Assembly (NCBI RefSeq): GCF_018403225.1
Contig: NZ_BOSG01000001.1
Coordinates: forward strand, 2,914,001 to 2,978,000
DNA: 64,000 bases
From: Paenibacillus sp. J23TS9
GTDB taxonomy: Bacteria; Bacillota; Bacilli; Paenibacillales; Paenibacillaceae
Reading direction: 5' to 3'
Part shown: positions 58,798 to 64,000 of the stretch, piece after piece
Position numbering within the stretch: the stretch's first letter is position 1
How the letters are laid out: each line of letters opens with the position of its first letter
The notes under the pieces: generated by a model
Seen by the model: only the letters and a program-made list of their open reading frames with translations
Databases searched by the model: none
Told to the model about the DNA's origin: nothing
Translations under genes and position numbers: made by a program

Positions 58798-59736
58798 TTG
58801 AATTTGTTAAAACTACAGATTCTTGTATTCATAGAGAAGCTTAAAAAGGTCACGGATGTGGCAAGAGAACTGAATATGAAGCAGCCCACCGTAACCTTTC
58901 ATATGAAAAGCCTGGAGGAAGATCTCGGAGTCGCGCTGTTTGAGGCAAAAAGAGGCAGAATTTTGTTAACGGAGGCCGGCAAAGCGTTGTATCCTTACGC
59001 GGTTAAGATGACTGCCATGGCTGCTGAGGCCAGAAAAGCCGTACAGGATTACACGGATCTGAACAAGGGGCATCTGCATATCGGGGCAGACAGCATGATG
59101 GGTACTTATATCCTTCCCCCTTTGATCAGCGGCTTCTGCAGCCAGTATCCGGGCATTCAGATCGAGCTCAGCATCAAGCCTACCCGTAGGATCCGGGAGC
59201 TGCTGCTGGGCCAGGAAGTCGATTTGGCTTTCTATTATTCAGGGCAATCCCCAACGGAAGCGGTAAAGGCATTAACCGAAGAAACAATTATAAAAGAAGA
59301 TATAGCCGTAATTTTTTCCGGAACCCATGCCTTTGGCGGTCTCAAATCGCTGACGCAGCAGCTGATAGCCCAGCAGTTTTTCGTTCAGCATGGCGAAGGA
59401 TCGTTTATGATGGAGTATGCACGCTCCTATGCAGCTGCCTGCAACATTCATCTATGGGAGCGGGCGGTCTCCGATTCTCCGGAGATTATTAAAAGCATTG
59501 TGCAATCCGGTGATTTTATCAGTATCTTCCCGGCATCTGGCATACAGCAAGAACTCGCAACCGCTGTTCTTAAGTCGCTGCCGCTGCCCGGACAACCCGA
59601 ACCGGCCGTGCATGGTGTACTCGCGTATGCAGAAGACCAGCCGCGCTCTCCGCTCCGGGAACAGTTCAAACAATATGTGCGTCAATTTGTAAATACCGAT
59701 TCAATAAATAAAGGGCATTCTCCTCAGATCACTTAG
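58798..59736 (+). CDS. LysR-family transcriptional regulator
   Basis: 312 residues. The HTH segment VARELNMKQPTVTFHMKSLEE and the substrate domain from about residue 90 match CysL/YwfK-type LysR proteins. TTG start with AAGGAGGG eight bases upstream. It is divergent from pstS with 197 bases between, a layout typical of LysR targets, so control of pst is a fair hypothesis. The ligand is unknown. Confidence 0.86.
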   Translation: MNLLKLQILVFIEKLKKVTDVARELNMKQPTVTFHMKSLEEDLGVALFEAKRGRILLTEAGKALYPYAVKMTAMAAEARKAVQDYTDLNKGHLHIGADSMMGTYILPPLISGFCSQYPGIQIELSIKPTRRIRELLLGQEVDLAFYYSGQSPTEAVKALTEETIIKEDIAVIFSGTHAFGGLKSLTQQLIAQQFFVQHGEGSFMMEYARSYAAACNIHLWERAVSDSPEIIKSIVQSGDFISIFPASGIQQELATAVLKSLPLPGQPEPAVHGVLAYAEDQPRSPLREQFKQYVRQFVNTDSINKGHSPQIT

Positions 59737-59765
59737 ATCCTGAAGAGATGCCCCGTTTGTTTTAT
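59711..59765 (+). terminator. terminator after the LysR gene
   Basis: GGGCAT...ATGCCC outer stem with an inner AGATC repeat, followed by GTTTGTTTT. Confidence 0.7.
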
Positions 59766-59830
59766 TACTATGTTTATAAACAGCCGTGAACTTGCTCCGG
59801 CTCCTCTCATAAGAATTCTAAGTTTAATAA

Positions 59831-59863
59831 CAAAAACTGCCGTATCCTATTGGATACGACAGT
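59831..59863 (-). terminator. terminator of the tRNA-Leu gene
   Basis: Minus-strand ACTGTCGTATCC-AATA-GGATACGGCAGT with one G-U pair, then TTTTTGTT. Confidence 0.88.
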
Positions 59864-59879
59864 CTTGTAAATCATGTTA

Positions 59880-59963
<84 letters not shown>

Positions 59964-60093
59964 ATATTGGCGAATGTCTTTTGCGAAAGCACTCTTTCGC
60001 GGCGACAAGATAGATCTTACCATGGCAAGCTAGTTAGCGTCAAGCATTTTCACAAAAAAAGTTTTAAAGATGACAAATGACCTCTTCCGCTTG

Positions 60094-60154
60094 AAAAAAA
60101 ACGGCACAGGCCCGTTTACGACTGCAGTTTTGCAGCACTAATGGCCATGCCGTT
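60094..60154 (-). terminator. terminator after the GH65 gene
   Basis: Minus-strand AACGGCA-TGGCC...GGGCC-TGCCGTT with an inner CTGCA-AAAC-TGCAG hairpin, then a T8 tract. Confidence 0.85.
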
Positions 60155-60178
60155 CTTATCTTTTCTCTAAAACGAATT

Positions 60179-62521
60179 CTATGATTCTACTACGATGGTT
60201 TCCTTCGATGATAGAGTTATGACTACTCCTCTGTGCCTGAACGAAACGGAGTCCTCTGAAAGCAAGGTGTAGCTTGTATTCTGCCGTCCCATGCTGACCT
60301 TGAGCAGCTGTCCTTGGTACATCACTTTGAAGCTGCAGCTATCCCACTGTTCCGGAAGCACAGGACTAAAGCTGAGCGAGCCATCCGTCAGACGCATGCC
60401 TGCAAAGCCATGGACGATCGACATCCATGAGCCTGCCATCGCAGCGGTATGCAAGCCGTCCTTGGCATTACGATTAATGTCATCCAGATCCATTCGAACG
60501 GTCCGGTCGAAGTAGGCATATGCGCCCTCCAGATCACCGATTTCCGCACATACAATGCTGTGTATACAAGGAGACAACGATGAATCATGGGTGGTCAGCG
60601 GTTCGTAATATTGATAGTTTCTGATCTTCTCCTCCAGAGTGAACAGCTCGCTGAGCAGGAACATCACCATTACCGTATCCGCCTGTTTAAGCACCTGATG
60701 CCGGTAAATGACGAGCGGGTGATAATGAAGCAGCAGCGGATACTTGTCATCCGGCGTATTTTCAAAATCCCACTTTTTCTTCATTAAAAAGGTGTCGTCC
60801 TGCGCATAAATCTCCATCCGTTCATCATAAGGCACAAACATACGGGAGGCAGCTTCTTGCCAGCCCTCTATTTCGGCCTCATCCAGGCCGATGGCCTGCT
60901 GGATCCTCTCATATTCTGCCGGATAATCCCGGCGCAGAAGATTTGCAGTTTCTGCTGCATATCTCAGCTGGCTTTGCACCATCAGGTTCGTGTAGGTATT
61001 GTTATTGACGATAGCCGTGTACTCATCCGGGCCTGTGACACCATCGATGCAGAAGGCACCATCTCTGGCATCATTAAAGTAACCAAGATCAAACCAGAAT
61101 CTTGAAGTCTCAAACAGGATTTCAGCTCCCTTGCTGACCAGAAACTCCTCATCTCCCGTAGCCTGAACGTACTGTCTGATCGCGTATGCGATATCCGCAT
61201 TGATATGCATCTGTGCCGTTCCCGCCGGGAAATAAGCCGAATTCTCCTCGCCATCAATCGTACGCCACGGATACAGTGCCCCTTTTTGGGACATCACGGC
61301 CGCGCGGCTGCGCGCTTTATCCAGCGTGGCATAACGAAATTCCATCAGCGAACGGGCAATCTGAGGCTGGGTGTAAGTGAAGAACGGCATCATATACATT
61401 TCCGTATCCCAGAAATAATGCCCTTCATATCCTTCGCCGGTCAAACCCTTGGCACCGATGTTCGTCTTACCGTCCCGCCCCACCGACTGCAGCAGCTGGA
61501 AGGCATTGAAGCGAATTCCCTGCTGTAGTGCGGGATCTCCCTCGATTTCCACATCGGCATGCTGCCAGAAAGCGTCCAAATACTTCTCCTGCTCGGCCAA
61601 AAGTCTCTCAAAGCCCAGACTGGAGGCCAAAAGATGTGTCTCGGCAGCCAGCTTCTCAAGATCCCCGCCTGCCTCATCCCTTGAGGTGTGATAAGAAATA
61701 TACTTGGTTAAGGATACTTTTTCACCAGGAGACAGTTTGACTGTGAAGCTGGTTCCGATTTTTTCCTCGCCCATCATATTCTCGGTCTCAAAGGCTGCAC
61801 CCGCTAACTGATGACTGATGGCGGTAAGCAGCTCAAAGCCTGTATGACGGGTTCTCTGCTTCAGCAGTGACAAATCACTGACATGCGCCAACTGCTCAAG
61901 GATTAGACTTGGCTCACCGCCTCCAGAACCAAGACGAGGATCATCCGTTACTTCCGCTTCCTCGATTTTTCCGTCCATGATAGAGTTCAGGCGGATATCC
62001 CCCGTATAGCTGATAGATTCGATTTCAACCTGTATCGCAGCCAGATGCTTATGCGGCAGTGAAACCAGGCGCTTGAAGCTTAGCAGCACATGCCCCCCTG
62101 AAGGGGACTCCCATTCCACTTGCCGCTGCAGAAAGCCACGTTTCATATCCAATTCCCGCTTATACAAGATCACGTTTCCCGAATGGAGATGAAAGGGATC
62201 ATTCCCAACCAGCACCCCGACACACTGTGCGTTGGTCACGTTCAGCATGGATTGATTCCGGGAAGGATAGCCGTAGGCTCCTTCCGGATAAACAATCGGT
62301 TTGGAATCGTAGAATCCGTTGATGTAATTGCCTGTGACGGATTTGCCCTTTACTCCCTGATAACCTTCCTCAAAATTGCCGCGCATTCCGATATATCCAT
62401 TCCCCAGAGCGAATACGCTCTCACTTCTTTGATTATTTTCATCATCATAGGCTTCCTCAGCCAGGCTCCATGCCTGGAAAGGATACAGTGCCTCTGGACG
62501 CTGGTATGCTTTCATTTTCAT
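60179..62521 (-). CDS. GH65 glycoside phosphorylase (maltose/kojibiose/trehalose type)
   Basis: 780 residues from ATG 62521 with GGAGG upstream. It has the GH65 N-terminal beta domain (SESVFALGNGYIGMRGNFEE), the (alpha/alpha)6 barrel with EGHYFWDTEMYMMPFF, the catalytic acid in VTGPDEYTAIVNNNTYTN and a phosphate-site HDSSLSPCIHS. It splits an alpha-glucosidic disaccharide with phosphate to beta-glucose 1-phosphate and a sugar. Which disaccharide cannot be read from sequence; the upstream AglFG/MalFG-like permeases favour maltose-type sugars. A beta-phosphoglucomutase gene does not follow. Confidence 0.9.
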   Translation of the reverse strand: MKMKAYQRPEALYPFQAWSLAEEAYDDENNQRSESVFALGNGYIGMRGNFEEGYQGVKGKSVTGNYINGFYDSKPIVYPEGAYGYPSRNQSMLNVTNAQCVGVLVGNDPFHLHSGNVILYKRELDMKRGFLQRQVEWESPSGGHVLLSFKRLVSLPHKHLAAIQVEIESISYTGDIRLNSIMDGKIEEAEVTDDPRLGSGGGEPSLILEQLAHVSDLSLLKQRTRHTGFELLTAISHQLAGAAFETENMMGEEKIGTSFTVKLSPGEKVSLTKYISYHTSRDEAGGDLEKLAAETHLLASSLGFERLLAEQEKYLDAFWQHADVEIEGDPALQQGIRFNAFQLLQSVGRDGKTNIGAKGLTGEGYEGHYFWDTEMYMMPFFTYTQPQIARSLMEFRYATLDKARSRAAVMSQKGALYPWRTIDGEENSAYFPAGTAQMHINADIAYAIRQYVQATGDEEFLVSKGAEILFETSRFWFDLGYFNDARDGAFCIDGVTGPDEYTAIVNNNTYTNLMVQSQLRYAAETANLLRRDYPAEYERIQQAIGLDEAEIEGWQEAASRMFVPYDERMEIYAQDDTFLMKKKWDFENTPDDKYPLLLHYHPLVIYRHQVLKQADTVMVMFLLSELFTLEEKIRNYQYYEPLTTHDSSLSPCIHSIVCAEIGDLEGAYAYFDRTVRMDLDDINRNAKDGLHTAAMAGSWMSIVHGFAGMRLTDGSLSFSPVLPEQWDSCSFKVMYQGQLLKVSMGRQNTSYTLLSEDSVSFRHRGVVITLSSKETIVVES

Positions 62522-62569
62522 CTGTCTTGTCCTCCTATCTAAAAAGGGCACTTGAATATGGAGTGCATA

Positions 62570-63661
62570 TTAACCTTTGACCGATCCACCCATCAATCCT
62601 CTGACGAAATACTTTTGCAGCAGGAAGAAAATGGCGAGCGGCATCAGCATGGAGATAAATGCAGCGGATGTGAGCAAATGCCAGTCGTTTCCGCGCGAAC
62701 CCACGAGATCGGCAATTTTCATCGACATTACCTGTACACCAGGCTGGTTGCCGATAAAGATCAGGGATACCAGGTAATCATTCCATACCCACAGGAACTG
62801 GAAGATCCCGATGGAGGCTAGCGCTGGCACCGAAAGCGGTAAAATCAATTTACTGAAGATGGTAAAATGGCTTGCTCCGTCCATAAAGGCGGACTCGAAC
62901 AGATCCTTCGGCAGCTGGCTGATAAAGTTATACATAAAATAGGTGACCAGCGGAAGTCCAAAAGCTGAGTGCGCAAGCCAGATGCCGAGATAACTTCCGT
63001 TCAGTCCAAGCGAAGTAAAATCTTTGAGCACCGGAATCAGTGCAACCTGAAGCGGAACGACCAGCATCGCAATAATAACGACGAATAATGTTTTTCTTCC
63101 CGGAAAACGAAGCCAAGCAAAAGCATAAGCGGCAAAGGATGCGATCAGAATAGGAATGACCGTGGCCGGTATAGCAATGGTCAGCGTGTTCCAGAAAGCT
63201 TGCGAGAGACCTGTGCCCTTTTCCTTCGTTTCGCTGCCGTCTGCCCCTTTCAACGTGTATTCCTTACCCGAGATAACATTCTTGTAGTTGTCCAGCGTCA
63301 GTGTGGAGCTGGCAACCCAGCCTTGCTCTTGGACGCTAATCTCCCGGTTTCTGCGATTTTCCCAGATCAGGCGGTCATCGCCCGCCTTCACGCCGGCTTT
63401 CAGCTGGTCATCAGTATACGTCTTGCCCTTCACCTCAATCGGCTGGCGTAAATCTACATCCTTGGACAGCTTGATCGTATCCGCTGCCTTCCATTCCTGA
63501 TGTGGAAATACTTTCCACCAACCGGTCTGCAGTATATCCGCAGCAGGCCTGAAGGATGAAACCAGCAGTCCTACAGTTGGTATCAGCCATATGAAGCAAA
63601 TGACGCCCAATACAAGATTAACGATCCACTTTTTCCCTTTTTTTCTTTTTCTTCCGGCCAT
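62570..63661 (-). CDS. alpha-glucoside ABC transporter permease (AglG/MalG type)
   Basis: 363 residues, six membrane helices. Permease loop DLFESAFMDGASHFTIFSKL is the EAA motif of MalG-type permeases; VNLVLGVICFIWLIPTVGLL is helix 1 and PGRKTLFVVIIAMLVVPLQV helix 3. Between helices 1 and 2 there is a hydrophilic stretch of about 130 residues, longer than in standard MalG and as in AglG. Its ATG overlaps the upstream stop by one base (TAATG). Upstream of the GH65 gene. Confidence 0.88.
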   Translation of the reverse strand: MAGRKRKKGKKWIVNLVLGVICFIWLIPTVGLLVSSFRPAADILQTGWWKVFPHQEWKAADTIKLSKDVDLRQPIEVKGKTYTDDQLKAGVKAGDDRLIWENRRNREISVQEQGWVASSTLTLDNYKNVISGKEYTLKGADGSETKEKGTGLSQAFWNTLTIAIPATVIPILIASFAAYAFAWLRFPGRKTLFVVIIAMLVVPLQVALIPVLKDFTSLGLNGSYLGIWLAHSAFGLPLVTYFMYNFISQLPKDLFESAFMDGASHFTIFSKLILPLSVPALASIGIFQFLWVWNDYLVSLIFIGNQPGVQVMSMKIADLVGSRGNDWHLLTSAAFISMLMPLAIFFLLQKYFVRGLMGGSVKG

Positions 63662-64000
63662 TAGAATCCCCCCTGCTTGCGGATTTGACGAAGATTAAAA
63701 TAGATCACAGGCAGGACCGCAATCAGCAGCACAATCGCCAGCGTAGAGCCGTACCCAAAGTTGCGGTACATGAAGAACTGCCGGTAGAATTGTGTCGCGA
63801 CAACCTCGGTATCGTATTGGCCGCCCGTCATGACCATAACGACATCGAATATTTTCAGTGTGAACACAATAATCGTTGTGGTAACGGTCAGCAATGTCGT
63901 CGAAATGAACGGTATGATAATACGGAAAAAGATACGGATTTCTCCGGCGCCGTCAACTCGTGCAGCCTCCAGAATATCCTCCGGAACGCCCTTGATTGCT
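63661..64000 (-). CDS. sugar ABC transporter permease, AglF/MalF type (partial)
   Basis: Only the C-terminal about 112 residues lie in the window; the start is beyond the right edge. The EAA loop AIKGVPEDILEAARVDGAGE (with RIFFRIIIP following) identifies a MalF-type permease; the final helices (FTLKIFDVVMVMTGG and YGSTLAIVLLIAVLPVIYF) follow. It is translationally coupled to the MalG-like gene. A binding-protein gene probably lies further right. Confidence 0.9.
   Translation of the reverse strand, partial: AIKGVPEDILEAARVDGAGEIRIFFRIIIPFISTTLLTVTTTIIVFTLKIFDVVMVMTGGQYDTEVVATQFYRQFFMYRNFGYGSTLAIVLLIAVLPVIYFNLRQIRKQGGF

Overview
The window is about 50% G+C and looks like conserved chromosome of a Paenibacillus-type Firmicute. 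The reasons are Bacillus-like gene content (YugP, YitT, YesL, YtxH/DUF948, YhhN, YutE-, YuzB- and YfmO/YfmP-like proteins, RacE, PepF, a YtpB terpene synthase, a YjcZ spore protein), strong GGAGG ribosome sites, frequent TTG/GTG starts and many Rho-independent terminators. I saw no CRISPR array, rRNA operon, insertion sequence or prophage. One tRNA gene (Leu, CAG) is present.

Layout. 0-9.5 kb: ferredoxin (partial), DNA polymerase IV, citramalate synthase, a TlpA/ResA-like thioredoxin, a JAMM peptidase, then a leftward operon of ammonium transporter, GlnD-like nucleotidyltransferase and DEDDh exonuclease headed by a full-consensus GlnR/TnrA box, and a MerR regulator with a YugP-type protease. 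9.5-24.5 kb: LysR regulator, rhomboid protease, thiol peroxidase, a structured 6S-like RNA with its own promoter and terminator, YesL, YjcZ, DEAD-box helicase, YitT, a DUF4015 protein, a MATE exporter, a pfkA/terpene synthase pair, YhhN and a cold-shock protein. 24.5-38.9 kb: PepF, LapA, an M42 peptidase, a BlaI/BlaR1-like pair, an ABC-F protein, a CapA-GDPD-FAH-DUF92-TetR operon, hemE-hemH. 39-51 kb: an MFS exporter, two methyltransferases, an aldo-keto reductase, many small conserved proteins, an M14/LysM endopeptidase with glutamate racemase, a lone holin and a polysaccharide deacetylase. 51.5-64 kb: a tandem-HTH protein, a MerR-MFS-UspA cluster, pstSCAB with a divergent LysR gene, tRNA-Leu, and an alpha-glucoside uptake/phosphorolysis operon running off the right edge.

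The most notable signals are about translation and gene arrangement. (1) The BlaR1-like M56 gene contains an in-frame internal start with an excellent Shine-Dalgarno sequence, exactly where a complete lipoprotein signal peptide begins; a free DUF4309 lipoprotein could be made from the same gene. (2) pepF has two in-frame starts, each with a good ribosome site, and only the longer form carries a signal-peptide-like N-terminus. (3) The ammonium transporter is followed by a GlnD-like nucleotidyltransferase and an exonuclease but no PII gene, and the first convincing terminator of that operon lies beyond the opposing JAMM gene, so antisense transcription across it is predicted. (4) The MerR gene at 8.3 kb appears to lack one G in a G-run at its start.

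All calls come from reading the sequence; family names rest on motif recognition, not database searches. Start codons were chosen from ribosome-site spacing and can differ from a default longest-frame call.
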